Shown piece after piece: positions 17,706 through 27,035 of a stretch of DNA of 64,000 bases. Within the stretch, counting starts at the first letter, position 1. Each line of letters opens with the position of its first letter. Source of the DNA: Streptomyces pactum. Its GTDB lineage: Bacteria > Actinomycetota > Actinomycetes > Streptomycetales > Streptomycetaceae. The notes below the pieces were generated by a model that worked only from the letters and a program-made list of their open reading frames with translations, made no database searches and was not told the DNA's origin. A program made the position numbers and the translations under genes. The DNA lies in assembly GCF_002005225.1 (NCBI RefSeq), contig NZ_CP019724.1, forward strand, positions 8,040,001-8,104,000, in the 5' to 3' direction.

Positions 17706-18519
17706 AGGGCAGCATGGCGTCTCCTTCGGGCTGGACGACGCCGTAACTGCTCTCGGGCACCTTGTTCCAGACGCCGGGCAGATCGCCCAGGGGCTCGGAG
17801 ACGATGAGGCGGGTCTCGTCGGACGCCTCGCGCAGGAAGGGCAGGTCGGGGTGGAGCGCCCGCAGGCTCTCCACCCGTGAGCTGTAGTAGAGCGACCGGG
17901 AGTCGCCCTGGCTGGAGTAGCGGAAGGCCCACAGCCGTCGCCCCTCGGTCACGGCGACCGTCATCTGCAGCGGGTACGCCACACCGTGCTCGTGACCGAC
18001 CTCCTCCACCAGCCCCGCCATCCGCGCCACGGCCGTCGGCGGGTCGTCCTCCAGTCCCAGCGTGAGGGCCAGGAAGAACATCATCTCCGAGTCCGTGGAA
18101 CCCTCGATGTCCAGGAAGAGCCGCGGATCGACGGCCAGGGCGAGGTCGCGCCGGACGCGGTGGAACTCGGCGATCGCGCCGTTGTGCATCCACATCCAGC
18201 GGCCGTGGCGGAACGGGTGGCAGTTGGTCTGCTGCACCGCACTGCCCGTCGAGGCCCGGATGTGCGCGAAGAACAGCGGTGAGCGGACGTGGCTCGCGAT
18301 CTCCCGCAGATTGCGGTTGCTCCACGCCGGCCCGATCTCCCGCACGACCGCGGGGGTCGTCATCTCCGGGCCGAACCACCCGACGCCGAAACCGTCCCCG
18401 TTCGTCGTCTCGACGCCCATCCGGGCGTGCAGGCTCTGGTCGATCAGCGAGTGCTGGGGCTTGTAGAGGATGGTCTCCAGCGGCACGGGCGTCCCCGAGT
18501 AGGCGAGCCATCGGCACAT
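17686..18519 (-). CDS. Class II glutamine amidotransferase (EgtC/GAT2-like)
   Basis: A 277-residue Ntn hydrolase. Cys2 (MCRWLAYSG) is the expected nucleophile after removal of Met. The GAT2 motifs HIRAS, NCHPF and MHNGAIAEF follow near residues 85-115. EgtC-type members hydrolyse gamma-glutamyl amides in ergothioneine synthesis. Here the gene follows a GCS2-family ligase on the same strand, so the two probably act on the same gamma-glutamyl compound, but no egtB, egtD or egtE is nearby. The exact substrate is unknown. Confidence 0.75.
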   Translation of the reverse strand: MCRWLAYSGTPVPLETILYKPQHSLIDQSLHARMGVETTNGDGFGVGWFGPEMTTPAVVREIGPAWSNRNLREIASHVRSPLFFAHIRASTGSAVQQTNCHPFRHGRWMWMHNGAIAEFHRVRRDLALAVDPRLFLDIEGSTDSEMMFFLALTLGLEDDPPTAVARMAGLVEEVGHEHGVAYPLQMTVAVTEGRRLWAFRYSSQGDSRSLYYSSRVESLRALHPDLPFLREASDETRLIVSEPLGDLPGVWNKVPESSYGVVQPEGDAMLPFTPRAA

Positions 18520-18571
18520 CGTCTGCCGCCTCCCTGGTCCCCGCGCGAGCTGGGGCGCGGGGCGCCGAACG

Positions 18572-20050
18572 TCAGTCGACCGGCCAGGTGTGGACCGGGG
18601 CGTTGAGATGCATGTAGTCCATGTACTGCTTGGTCATCCGGCGCAGCGCCTCGTGGCGGCCCGGGTGGGCGGAGGCGTCGATGTGGTGGAACATCTCCTT
18701 CTGCCAGATGGCGCCGTTGCGTCCGGTGACGCACCGCTGCTCGATGATGCCGAGCAGCGGCTCCCGCCACGCCGAGTCCATGCCGGAGAGCTCCAGCCCC
18801 CGGTGCGCCAGCGGCAGCAGCCGCCGCAGGACGAGTTCGGGCACGGGCACCTCGCCCATTCCCGGCCAGTACAGCCGCGCGTCGATACCGTGCCGCGCCG
18901 CGGTGTGCAGGTTGTCCTCGGCGACCGAGAAGGACATCCGCGACCACACCGGCCGCTCCTCCTCCACCAGGGCCCGGGTGAGCCCGTAGTAGAAGGCGCC
19001 GTTGGCGAGGGTGTCGGCGACGGTCGGGCCGGCGGGCAGCACGCGGTTCTCCACCCGGACGTGCGGGACGTCGTTCGCCACGGCGTAGACGGGCCGGTTC
19101 CAGCGGTAGATGGTGCCGTTGTGGAGGGTGAGCTCGCCCAGTTCGGGGATGTCGCCCCGGTCCAGCGTCTCCACCGGGTCCTGCTCGTCGCACAGGGGCA
19201 GCAGCGCGGGGAAGTAGCGCAGGTTCTCCTCGAAGAGATCGAAGACGCTGTTGATCCACCGCTCTCCGAACCACACCCGGGGCCGCACTCCCTGCGCCTT
19301 GATCTCCTGCGGCCGGGTGTCGGTGGCCTGCTCGAACAGCGGGATGCGGCTCTCGTGCCAGAGTTCCTTGCCGAGCAGGAAGGGTGAGTTGGCCGCGAGG
19401 GCCACCTGGACCCCGGCGATCGCCTGGGCCGCGTTCCAGTAGTCGGCGAACTCGTCGGGGGAGACCTGGAGGTGGAACTGCGTGCTGGTGCAGGCGGCCT
19501 CCGGCGTGATGGTGTCCGCGTAGGTCCGCAGGCGGTCCACGCCGTCCACCTCGATGTGCAGGTCCTCGCCCCGGGCCGCGAACACCTGGTCGTTGAGCAG
19601 CCGGTAGCGCGGGTTCTCCGACAGGGCGGCCTCGCCCACGTCCGCCTGGCGCAGTGTGGGCAGGGTGCCGACCATGATCAGATGGGCGCCGACCGACTTG
19701 GCGCGGTCCTCCGCGTGGTTCAGGGCGGCACGGATCTCGGTCTCCCAGGCGTCGGGGCCGCCCGCCGTCAGCCGGCGGGGCGGGATGTTGATCTCCAGGT
19801 TGAACCGGCCCAGCTCGGTGGACCAGGCGGGGTCCGCGATCGCCTCGAGCGCGTCGCTGTTGCACATCGCCGGCTCGGCCTCGTCGTCGACCAGGTTCAG
19901 CTCGATCTCCAGGCCCACCTGGGGCCGCTCGGTCTCGAACCGCGACTCGCGCAGCATCTGCGCGAAGGCCTCGAGGCACTCCTGCATCTTGATCCGGTAC
20001 CGGCGGCGGTCCTCGCGGGTGAAGACCAGCGCCGGGACGTCCCGTCCCAT
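18572..20050 (-). CDS. GCS2-family carboxylate-amine ligase (gamma-glutamylcysteine synthetase-like)
   Basis: A 492-residue ATP-dependent ligase of the glutamate-cysteine ligase type. Visible blocks are QVGLEIELNLVD near residue 45, GRFNLEINIPPRRL near 82, TSTQFHLQVSPDEFADYWN near 190, and HNGTIYRWNRPVYAV near 305. These form the Mg-ATP and glutamate site of the family. The ATG at 20050 has GGGAGGG upstream. The downstream amidotransferase, 52 bp away, suggests a two-gene unit that makes and trims a gamma-glutamyl product. A direct thiol role is possible but not shown by the sequence. Confidence 0.75.
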   Translation of the reverse strand: MGRDVPALVFTREDRRRYRIKMQECLEAFAQMLRESRFETERPQVGLEIELNLVDDEAEPAMCNSDALEAIADPAWSTELGRFNLEINIPPRRLTAGGPDAWETEIRAALNHAEDRAKSVGAHLIMVGTLPTLRQADVGEAALSENPRYRLLNDQVFAARGEDLHIEVDGVDRLRTYADTITPEAACTSTQFHLQVSPDEFADYWNAAQAIAGVQVALAANSPFLLGKELWHESRIPLFEQATDTRPQEIKAQGVRPRVWFGERWINSVFDLFEENLRYFPALLPLCDEQDPVETLDRGDIPELGELTLHNGTIYRWNRPVYAVANDVPHVRVENRVLPAGPTVADTLANGAFYYGLTRALVEEERPVWSRMSFSVAEDNLHTAARHGIDARLYWPGMGEVPVPELVLRRLLPLAHRGLELSGMDSAWREPLLGIIEQRCVTGRNGAIWQKEMFHHIDASAHPGRHEALRRMTKQYMDYMHLNAPVHTWPVD

Positions 20051-20198
20051 CGGCCCTCCCGGGTCGCCTCGCTCGGACACCTCTCCACCCCAGCGTCGCA
20101 CCACCCGGCGACCCTCACCAGGCGGGACGGGGCGGGGCCCATCGCGGTGTGTGCGGCGGGCCCCGTCGGTTCAGGTCGTCGTGCGGCCGGTCAAGCCC

Positions 20199-20696
20199 TC
20201 AGAGCTTGCCGGACTCCCGCACCGTGATCTTCGCGGAGGTGCGGCCGGACGGGGACGAGCCGTAGGTCTCGATCTTGTCGACCACGTCCGTGCCCTCGAC
20301 GACCTTGCCGAAGACGACGTGCTTGCCGTCCAGCCAGGGGGTGGGGACGGTGGTGACGAAGAACTGCGAGCCATTGGTGTTCGGCCCCGCGTTCGCCATG
20401 GAGAGCAGGTACGGGCCGGTGTGCTTGAGCTGGAAGTTCTCGTCCGCGAACTTCTCGCCGTAGATGCTCTTGCCGCCGGTGCCGTCGCCCCGGGTGAAGT
20501 CACCGCCCTGGAGCATGAACTGCGGGATCACGCGGTGGAACGAGGAGCCCGCGTAGCCGAAGCCGTGCTCGCCGGTGGACAGCTCGATGAAGTTCTTGGC
20601 GGTCTTGGGGGTGACGTCCTCGAAGAGTTCGAAGACGATGCGGCCCGCATCCTGGCCGTCGATGTCGATGTCGAAGTAAATCTTGGAATTGCTCAT
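20199..20696 (-). CDS. Cyclophilin-type peptidyl-prolyl cis-trans isomerase
   Basis: A 165-residue cytoplasmic single-domain cyclophilin. Active-site blocks are intact: [35 protein letters not shown] and [12 protein letters not shown], with Arg, Gln, Phe and His in the expected places. No signal peptide. It catalyses proline isomerisation during protein folding. It lies immediately downstream of a GAPDH gene on the same strand (49 bp), an arrangement I recall from S. coelicolor around gap2. Confidence 0.9.
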   Translation of the reverse strand: MSNSKIYFDIDIDGQDAGRIVFELFEDVTPKTAKNFIELSTGEHGFGYAGSSFHRVIPQFMLQGGDFTRGDGTGGKSIYGEKFADENFQLKHTGPYLLSMANAGPNTNGSQFFVTTVPTPWLDGKHVVFGKVVEGTDVVDKIETYGSSPSGRTSAKITVRESGKL

Positions 20697-20745
20697 CGCA
20701 CCATTGTGACGTGCGAGTGCCGGTGATGCCGAACCGGCTGCCCCT

Positions 20746-21744
20746 TCAGCGTGTGGCGAGCAGCCCGAGGGTGTCGATCACGCGGTTCGAGAAGCCCCAC
20801 TCGTTGTCGTACCAGGCGACCACCTTGACGTGGCGGCCGTCGACGCGGGTCAGCGCCGAGTCGAAGATCGACGAGGCCGGGTTGCCGGTGATGTCGGAGG
20901 AGACCAGCGGGTCGTCCGAGTACTCCAGTACGCCGGCGAGCGGCCCCTCGGCGGCGGTGCGGTAGGCCGCCAGCACGTCCTCACGTGTCACGTCACGGGC
21001 GACGGTCGTGTTGAGTTCGACGATCGACCCCACCGGGACCGGCACGCGGATCGAGTCGCCCGACAGCTTGCCGTCGAGGTTCGGCAGCACGAGGCCGATC
21101 GCCTTGGCGGCGCCCGTCGTGGTCGGCACGATGTTCACCCCGGCGGCGCGGGCGCGGCGCGGGTCGCGGTGCGGACCGTCCTGCAGGTTCTGCTCCTGCG
21201 TGTAGGCGTGCACCGTCGTCATGAAGCCGTGCTCGATGCCGGCCAGCCCGTCGAGTACCGCGGCCAGCGGCGCGAGCGCGTTGGTGGTGCAGGACGCGTT
21301 CGAGACGACCGTGTGGGCGGTGGGGTCGTACGCCTCGGTGTTCACGCCGTACGCGAGGGTGACGTCGGCGCCGTCCGACGGCGCGCTGACCAGGACCTTC
21401 CTCGCGCCCGCGGTGAGGTGGGCACGGGCGGCGCCGGCCGAGGTGAAGCGGCCGGTCGCCTCCAGCACGAGGTCGACGCCGAGCTCGGCCCAGGGCAGCC
21501 GCGCGGGCTCGCGCTCGGCGAGCACCCGGATGCGGTGTCCGTCGACGACGAGGGTGTCCCCCTCGACGGTCACCGGGCGGCCCAGCCGGCCGGACGTCGA
21601 GTCGAAGGCCAGCAGCCGTGCGAGGGCGGCGGGCTCCGTGAGGTCGTTCACGGCGACGACCTCGAGCTTGCTGTCGCGTTCGAGCAGAGCGCGCAGCACA
21701 TTGCGTCCGATGCGGCCGAAGCCGTTGATGCCGATGCGAGTCAT
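20746..21744 (-). CDS. gap: Glyceraldehyde-3-phosphate dehydrogenase
   Basis: A 332-residue phosphorylating GAPDH. The N-terminal Rossmann motif is [16 protein letters not shown], the catalytic Cys is in [12 protein letters not shown] (about residue 150), and the C-terminal cap reads [14 protein letters not shown]. It converts glyceraldehyde-3-phosphate to 1,3-bisphosphoglycerate in central carbon metabolism. It stands alone rather than beside pgk and tpi, so it is probably the second GAPDH of the genome. Start at ATG 21744; longer frames enter non-coding sequence. Confidence 0.9.
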   Translation of the reverse strand: MTRIGINGFGRIGRNVLRALLERDSKLEVVAVNDLTEPAALARLLAFDSTSGRLGRPVTVEGDTLVVDGHRIRVLAEREPARLPWAELGVDLVLEATGRFTSAGAARAHLTAGARKVLVSAPSDGADVTLAYGVNTEAYDPTAHTVVSNASCTTNALAPLAAVLDGLAGIEHGFMTTVHAYTQEQNLQDGPHRDPRRARAAGVNIVPTTTGAAKAIGLVLPNLDGKLSGDSIRVPVPVGSIVELNTTVARDVTREDVLAAYRTAAEGPLAGVLEYSDDPLVSSDITGNPASSIFDSALTRVDGRHVKVVAWYDNEWGFSNRVIDTLGLLATR

Positions 21745-21865
21745 GAGTGGTGTCCCTTCGGTTCGGCGTGCGGTGCGCCACCAGACTCGCGCGCGGTGTC
21801 CGCCCGCGGCAGCGGCGTGAGTGCCACGGTTCGCAAGGATCGCGCCAAGCCCTGCGCCGGCGGGG

Positions 21866-22822
21866 CTACTCGCCCCGGGAGAAGGCGCGCCGGTACTCGC
21901 TCGGTGTGGTGCCCAGGATGCGCTGGAAGTGCAGCCGCAGATTCGCCCCCGTGCCGAGACCGACGTCGGCGGCGATCTGCTCGACACCGCGCTCCGAGCG
22001 TTCGAGCAGCTCACGGGCCATGTCGATGCGGGCGCGCATGACCCACTGCATCGGTGTGTACCCCGTGTCGTCGGCGAAGCGCCGCGAGAAGGTGCGCGCC
22101 GACACCGCCGCGTGCCGGGCGAGCGCCTCGAGAGTGAGCGGTTCGCCGAGCCGGCGCAGCGCCCACTCCCGGGTGGCGGCGAACCGCTCGCCCAGCGGCT
22201 CGGGCACGCTGCGTGGCACGTACTGGGCCTGACCGCCGCTGCGGTAGGGGGCGGCGACGAGGCGCCGGGCCGCGTGGTTGGACGCGGCCACCCCGAGGTC
22301 GCCGCGCAGGATGTGCAGGCACAGGTCGATGCCCGAGGCGGCGCCGGCGGACGTCAGGACGCTGCCCTCGTCGACGAAGAGCACGTTCTCGTCGACCCGC
22401 ACGAGAGGGTGCTTCACCGCGAGTGCCCGCGTGTAGTGCCAGTGTGTCGTGGCGCGCCTGCCGTCGAGCAGGCCCGTGGCGGCGAGCGCGAAGGCGCCCG
22501 TGGAGATGGCGGCGAGCCGCGCACCCCGTTCGTGGGCCGCCGTCAGCGCGTCGACGACGGCCCGCGGCGGGGCGTCCAGGTCGGGGGACCGGTAACCGGG
22601 CAGGAAGACCACGTCGGCCCACGCCAGCGCGTCGAGGCCGTGGGCGACGTGGTACGACAGGCCGTCACCGCCGGTCACCAGACCGGGCGCCGCGCCGCAC
22701 ACCCGCACCTCGTAGGGCATGCTCGCGCGCGTGGTGAACACCTGGGCCGGAATGCCGACGTCGAGCGGCTTCGCACCCTCGAGCACGAGGACGGCGACGC
22801 GACGCAGGCGGGGGGACGGCAC
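21866..22822 (-). CDS. GlxA-family AraC-type regulator with DJ-1/PfpI domain
   Basis: A 318-residue regulator. The N-terminal PfpI/DJ-1-like domain (about residues 8-175, VAVLVLEGAKPLDVGIP ... LLDGRRATTHW) has Ser in AISTGA where active members have Cys, so it is a sensor rather than a hydrolase. The C-terminal AraC domain carries two HTHs (SARTFSRRFADDTGYTP and RILGTTPSEYRR). The gene is 121 bp upstream of gap on the same strand. Its target is unknown. Confidence 0.85.
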   Translation of the reverse strand: MPSPRLRRVAVLVLEGAKPLDVGIPAQVFTTRASMPYEVRVCGAAPGLVTGGDGLSYHVAHGLDALAWADVVFLPGYRSPDLDAPPRAVVDALTAAHERGARLAAISTGAFALAATGLLDGRRATTHWHYTRALAVKHPLVRVDENVLFVDEGSVLTSAGAASGIDLCLHILRGDLGVAASNHAARRLVAAPYRSGGQAQYVPRSVPEPLGERFAATREWALRRLGEPLTLEALARHAAVSARTFSRRFADDTGYTPMQWVMRARIDMARELLERSERGVEQIAADVGLGTGANLRLHFQRILGTTPSEYRRAFSRGE

Positions 22823-22848
22823 GGGGTCAGCCTACGAGGGAGGGCCGG

Positions 22849-23013
22849 TCAGCTCAGCCCCAGGGCACGCATGGTGTGCTCGGCCATGCGCCGCTCGCCG
22901 AGGGCGTTGGGGTGGACGGGGACGAGGCTGCGCCCGAAGAGGAGCGGTTCGACCCACCGGGTGCCGGGGGCCTCGCAGGCGTCGTGGCCCTCGGACACGC
23001 GGGAGAAGTCGAT
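22849..23013 (-). pseudogene. C-terminal stump of a secreted SGNH/GDSL lipase
   Basis: About 54 residues read like the end of Streptomyces SGNH lipases: GHDAC, then TRWVEPL, then PVHPNALGERRMA, which carries the catalytic Asp-x-x-His-type block (HPN with G). Upstream the similarity stops near 23013, and no GDS motif, oxyanion Gly or signal peptide can be found in any frame over the next 500 bp. The remnant lies between the GlxA-type gene and htpG. In S. coelicolor I recall a lipase gene in the matching interval, so a deletion is likely. Confidence 0.65.
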
Positions 23014-23535
23014 CGCCCCTGGCCGAGATCCTCTCTCCCGACGACGGCATGGACGTCGTCGGCGCGCTGGGCGCCGCGGCGGCGAGTGCCGGGAACGGGT
23101 GCGCCGCTTCCATGGACCGGTCCTGGCGCGGGTCGCGACGGCGTACGGACGCGTCTGGGTCCCCGACGACTGCCGTGCCGTCGCCGCCCGGACGACCCCG
23201 CAGCGGGACCTGGGGGCCCGCCTTCGCCGAGGCCGGCCCCGGGCGGGCGGCCGGGCGGGGACGACGACTCCCGCCCCGGGGCCGCTTCTCGCCCCGGCTC
23301 CCGGGGCGCTGCCGGCGCCCGTCGCCGTGCTCGCCCGCCCTGACCGCCCCGTCCGCACCCGGTTCCGCTGCCGTGATCCCGGCCGAGACCGACCTGGCCG
23401 ACGCCCTCCACCGCGCGGACCGCGCCTTCCTGGACCTGTTGAGGACACCTGAGCGGCAGCGGCGGGAACCCGGGCTGTTCTAAAGTGACTACCGCCAGTT
23501 CAGACGACAGCGGACCTGCGAGGTACTCACCAGCT
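23014..23535. other. Degenerate stretch between lipase stump and htpG
   Basis: No intact gene. On the plus strand a frame ending at 23483 has a plausible acidic/helical end (ETDLADALHRADRAFLDLL) but the rest is Arg/Pro-rich, and a better-looking segment near 23020-23100 is in the same frame only partly. It may be decayed coding DNA. The htpG promoter should lie near its right end. Confidence 0.4.
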
Positions 23536-25437
23536 ATGCCGACCGAAACGTTTGAGTTCCAGGTAGAGGCGCGTCAGCTCCTGCAGTTGATGATTCACTC
23601 CGTCTACTCGAACAAGGATGTCTTCCTGCGCGAGCTCGTCTCCAACGCCTCCGACGCGCTGGACAAGCTGCGTCTGGCCGCGCTGCGGGACGACACGCCC
23701 GACGTCGACGTGACCGACCTCCACATCGAGCTGGACGTCGACAAGGAGGCCCGTACCCTCACCGTGCGGGACAACGGCATCGGGATGTCGTACGACGAGG
23801 TCACGCACCTCATCGGCACCATCGCCAACTCGGGCACGGCCAAGTTCCTCGAGGAGCTGCGCGAGGCCAAGGACGCCGCCGGGGCCGACGGGCTCATCGG
23901 ACAGTTCGGCGTCGGCTTCTACTCGGGCTTCATGGTGGCCGACGAGGTCACCCTGGTGACCCGGCGCGCCGGTGAGACCCAGGGCACCCGCTGGACGTCC
24001 CGCGGCGAGGGCACGTACACGCTTGAAACGGTCGACGACGCGCCGCAGGGGACGTCCGTCACCCTCCACCTCAAGCCGGCGGACGCCGAGAACCAGCTCC
24101 ACGACTACACCTCCGAGTGGAAGATCAAGGAGATCGTCAAGCGGTACTCGGACTTCATCACCTGGCCGATCCGCCTGCTGCCGGAACCGGCCGAGGACGG
24201 CGCCGAGGCGCGCGAGGCCGAGACGCTCAACTCGATGAAGGCGCTGTGGGCCCGCCCGCGCGACGAGGTGTCCGACGACGAGTACCACGAGCTGTACAAG
24301 CACATCAGCCACGACTGGCGCGAACCGCTGGAGACGATCCGGCTGCAGGCCGAGGGCACCTTCGAGTACCAGGCCCTGCTCTTCGTGCCCTCGCACGCCC
24401 CGCACGACCTGTTCACCCAGGGGTATCAGCGCGGCGTGCAGCTCTATGTGAAGCGCGTCTTCATCATGGACGACTGCGAGGAACTGCTGTCGCCGTACCT
24501 CCGTTTCGTCAAGGGCGTCGTCGACGCGCAGGACCTCTCGCTCAACGTCTCCCGCGAGATCCTCCAGCAGGACCGCCACATCCGCATGATCCAGCGCCGC
24601 CTGACGAAGAAGGTCCTGGCCACGGTCAAGGACCTGATGACGTCCGCGCCGGACCGCTACGCCACCTTCTGGCGGGAGTTCGGAGCCGTCCTGAAGGAAG
24701 GGCTGGTGACCGACTCCGAGAACAGGGACGCGATCCTCGCCGCCTGCTCGTTCGCGAGCACGCACGACGCCGACGAGCCGACCACGCTGAAGAGTTACGT
24801 GGAGCGGATGAAGGACGGCCAGGACGACATCTACTTCATGACCGGCGAGTCCCGGCAGGCCATCGAGGACTCCCCGCACATGGAGGCGTTCCGGGCGAAG
24901 GGCGTCGAGGTGCTGCTGCTGACCGACGCCGTGGACGAGGTCTGGGTCGACGCGGTGGGGGAGTACGAGGGCAAGCCGCTGCGCTCGGTGGCCAAGGGCG
25001 AGATCGACCTCGGCGGAACCGAGGACGAGAAGAGCGAAGCCGAGAAGGACGCGCAGAGCGAGGAGTACGCCGGCCTGCTCGGCTGGATGACGGAGCACCT
25101 GGGCGAGGACGTCAAGGAGGTCCGCCTCTCCTCCCGCCTCACGGTCTCCCCGGCCTGTGTCGTCTCCGACGCGAACGAGCTCACGCCCGCGCTGGAGAAC
25201 ATGTACCGGGCCATGGGCCAGGAGGTCCCGCACGCCAAGCGGATCCTCGAGCTCAACCCGGAGCACCAACTCGTGAAGTCCCTGAACCGGGCCCACACGG
25301 GGCAGCAGGACCGGGCGGAGCTGACCGAGGCCGCCGAGCTGCTGTACGCCCTGGCGGTGCTCGGTGAGGGCGGCCGGCCGAAGGAACCTGCCCGGTTCGT
25401 GAAGCTGGTGGCCGACCGCCTGGAGCGCACGCTGTAG
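23536..25437 (+). CDS. htpG: Molecular chaperone HtpG (Hsp90)
   Basis: A 633-residue Hsp90. The GHKL ATPase domain has [17 protein letters not shown], the DNGIGM motif, and the [14 protein letters not shown] lid segment within residues 25-130. The middle domain has NVSREILQQ (ATP-gamma-phosphate Arg region), and the C-terminal dimerisation domain ends near residue 630. It remodels client proteins in the cytoplasm. I chose ATG 23536 ([19 protein letters not shown]), the conserved Hsp90 start; longer in-frame sequence is not conserved. No operator resembling the RheA box is visible upstream. Confidence 0.93.
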
Positions 25438-25566
25438 CCGCGCCGACCGGTGTGGGTCCCGCCGTGAGCCGCCGCGAATCCGTCGCGTCCGCGCAACGGA
25501 ACGGGGGCCGGGGCCCACTGTCCTGAGCCGGCAACCGGGTGCGCGCCGCCGCCGAGGCCGCGGCGC

Positions 25567-25797
25567 GTGCCCCGTCGCGTGAACGCGACCCCGGCCGCGC
25601 CGCCGCGCGCGCCCGTCGCCCTGTTCGCCCCCTCTCCCACCTCCTCGGTACGGCCCGAGGCGCCGCCCCTGCCTCCGGCGCGCCGGACACCACTCGCGGT
25701 GTGGAAAGCCTTCGCGCTGGCCGGCACGTGGGTGGGCCTCAAGCTGCGCCCGCTGTTCGGCCTGATCAACCCCAGGCCGGGCGACGGCGTCTGCTGA
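25567..25797 (+). CDS. Small hypothetical protein, doubtful
   Basis: A 76-residue frame from GTG with a Pro/Ala-rich N-terminus and a more protein-like C-terminal half (LAVWKAFALAGTWVGLKLRPLFGLINP) that could form one amphipathic or membrane helix. No ribosome site stands out and I recognise no family. It lies in the 410-bp gap after htpG and just before a strong hairpin that could terminate it. Confidence 0.3.
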   Translation: MPRRVNATPAAPPRAPVALFAPSPTSSVRPEAPPLPPARRTPLAVWKAFALAGTWVGLKLRPLFGLINPRPGDGVC

Positions 25798-25807
25798 CAC
25801 AGGGGTT

Positions 25808-25846
25808 GCCCGTGCGGCACAGGGGTCAGGCCTGTGCCGCACGGGC
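25808..25846. terminator. Perfect 16-bp hairpin after the TetR gene
   Basis: GCCCGTGCGGCACAGG (25808-25823) is fully complementary to CCTGTGCCGCACGGGC (25831-25846) across a 7-nt loop. It begins 2 nt from the TetR stop. It should end the leftward MFS/acetyltransferase/TetR transcript, and may act on rightward transcription too. Confidence 0.85.
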
Positions 25847-25848
25847 GG

Positions 25849-26406
25849 CTAACGGGCGCGCCGGTCCGTGGTGGTGACGCGGGCGATGGCCTCCAGGGTG
25901 AGGTCACGGCCGTGGGGCTCACGGGCCAGCGCGCGGTGCAGGGTCAGGCCCTCGATGAGGGCGTCGAGCTGGCGGGCCGTGTCCGGGTCGAAGTGCTTCT
26001 CCAGGTGGACGCGGCTGCGGCGCATCCACTCGTGGGTGAGTTCCCGGTAGGCGGGCTGCCGCGCGGCGAGGGTGTACAGCTCCTGGGTGAGCACCAGGTC
26101 CCGCTGGCTCCCCTCCGACAGGTCGTGCACGAGGTCGGCCACCGCCGCCCGGGCCTGGTCGCGGTCGGCCGCGGCTCCGAGGCGGGCGTCGAACACGGCG
26201 ACGATGTGGTCGGTGAAACGGCCGAACGCCTCTCGCAGCAGCTCCTCGATGCCGCTGAAGTGGTACGTCATCGATCCCAGGGGGACACCGGCACGTGTCG
26301 CGATCTTGCGGTGCGAGACGCGCGCGATGCCCTCCTCGGCGATCAGGTCGAGCGTGGCGGCGATGATGCGTTCCCGCCGCTGCGGATCCGTGTGTCCGGT
26401 TGCCAT
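25849..26406 (-). CDS. TetR-family repressor
   Basis: A 185-residue TetR protein. The N-terminal HTH is clear (RRERIIAATLDLIAEEGIARVSHRKIATRAGVPLGSMTYHF, residues 10-50), followed by a helical ligand domain. It is the last gene of a three-gene leftward unit (MFS, acetyltransferase, TetR), 11 bp after the acetyltransferase gene. Two identical 18-bp palindromes, one upstream of the MFS gene and one before the acetyltransferase gene, are its likely operators. The ligand is unknown; a drug or drug-like compound exported by the MFS protein is the simplest guess. Confidence 0.85.
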   Translation of the reverse strand: MATGHTDPQRRERIIAATLDLIAEEGIARVSHRKIATRAGVPLGSMTYHFSGIEELLREAFGRFTDHIVAVFDARLGAAADRDQARAAVADLVHDLSEGSQRDLVLTQELYTLAARQPAYRELTHEWMRRSRVHLEKHFDPDTARQLDALIEGLTLHRALAREPHGRDLTLEAIARVTTTDRRAR

Positions 26407-26416
26407 GGGAGCAGGC

Positions 26417-26998
26417 TTACACCTTCCGCACCGGTCGGGCGGGGTTGCCGACGGCGACGACGTCGGCGGGCACGTCCTTCGTCACGACCGCTCCGGCGCC
26501 GATGACGGCGTTGTCGCCGATGGTCACGCCGGGCAGGACGACGGTGCCCCCGCCAAGCCAGACGTTGTCGCCGATGGTGATGGGCCGGGCGGCCTCCAGC
26601 TTGTCCCGCCGGGGCCCGGCCTCCAGGGGGTGTGTGGGGGTGAGCAACTGGACGCCCGGTCCGATCTGGCAGTCCTCGCCGATGGTGATCGCCGCGACGT
26701 CCAGCGCGGTCAGGTTGTAGTTGACGAAGGTGCGCGCGCCGATCGTTATGTTGCTGCCGTAGTCGACGTACAGCGGTGGCCGCACGTGCGCCTCGGCGCC
26801 CAGGGAGCCGAGAAGTTCGGCCAGGATCGCCTGCGCGGCCGCCGCGTCCTCCGCGTACGCCGCCTGGTAGCGGGCGGCCAGCCGCACGGCCTGCTGCTGC
26901 CTGCGGGCGATCTCGGGGTCGTCGGCGATGTAGAGGTCGCCCGCCTCCATGCGTTCGAGGTTCGTGCGGGGGTCCTGCGCGAAGTAGTCCGTCGGCAT
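26417..26998 (-). CDS. Sugar O-acetyltransferase (maltose/galactoside acetyltransferase family)
   Basis: A 193-residue left-handed beta-helix acetyltransferase. The N-terminal Mac domain reads DLYIADDPEIARRQQQAVRL, then hexapeptide repeats run from residue 70 onward. The putative catalytic His is in LLTPTHPLEAGPRR, and the C-terminus is GNPARPVRKV, all typical of LacA/Maa. It transfers acetyl from acetyl-CoA to sugars or similar molecules. Its place between an MFS transporter and a TetR gene suggests detoxification by acetylation followed by export, which is inference. ATG at 26998 chosen. Confidence 0.85.
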   Translation of the reverse strand: MPTDYFAQDPRTNLERMEAGDLYIADDPEIARRQQQAVRLAARYQAAYAEDAAAAQAILAELLGSLGAEAHVRPPLYVDYGSNITIGARTFVNYNLTALDVAAITIGEDCQIGPGVQLLTPTHPLEAGPRRDKLEAARPITIGDNVWLGGGTVVLPGVTIGDNAVIGAGAVVTKDVPADVVAVGNPARPVRKV

Positions 26999-27017
26999 GC
27001 GGCCGATCCTACCGCGA

Positions 27018-27035
27018 AGCGTACGAACGTACACT
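27018..27035. promoter_or_regulatory. TetR-type operator, copy 1
   Basis: AGCGTACGAACGTACACT contains GTACG-AA-CGTAC, a perfect inverted repeat. The identical 18 bp recurs at 28265-28282. This copy lies between the MFS stop and the acetyltransferase start, so it may drive internal control of the last two genes. Confidence 0.65.

Noticed and set aside
17686..20050. Ergothioneine biosynthesis cluster
   Set aside because: EgtA/EgtC-like genes are adjacent but egtB, egtD and egtE are absent, so the assignment is not supported.
22719..23483. Plus-strand gene before htpG
   Set aside because: Only the last ~30 codons look protein-like; the rest is Arg/Pro-rich and antisense to the regulator gene and the lipase stump.
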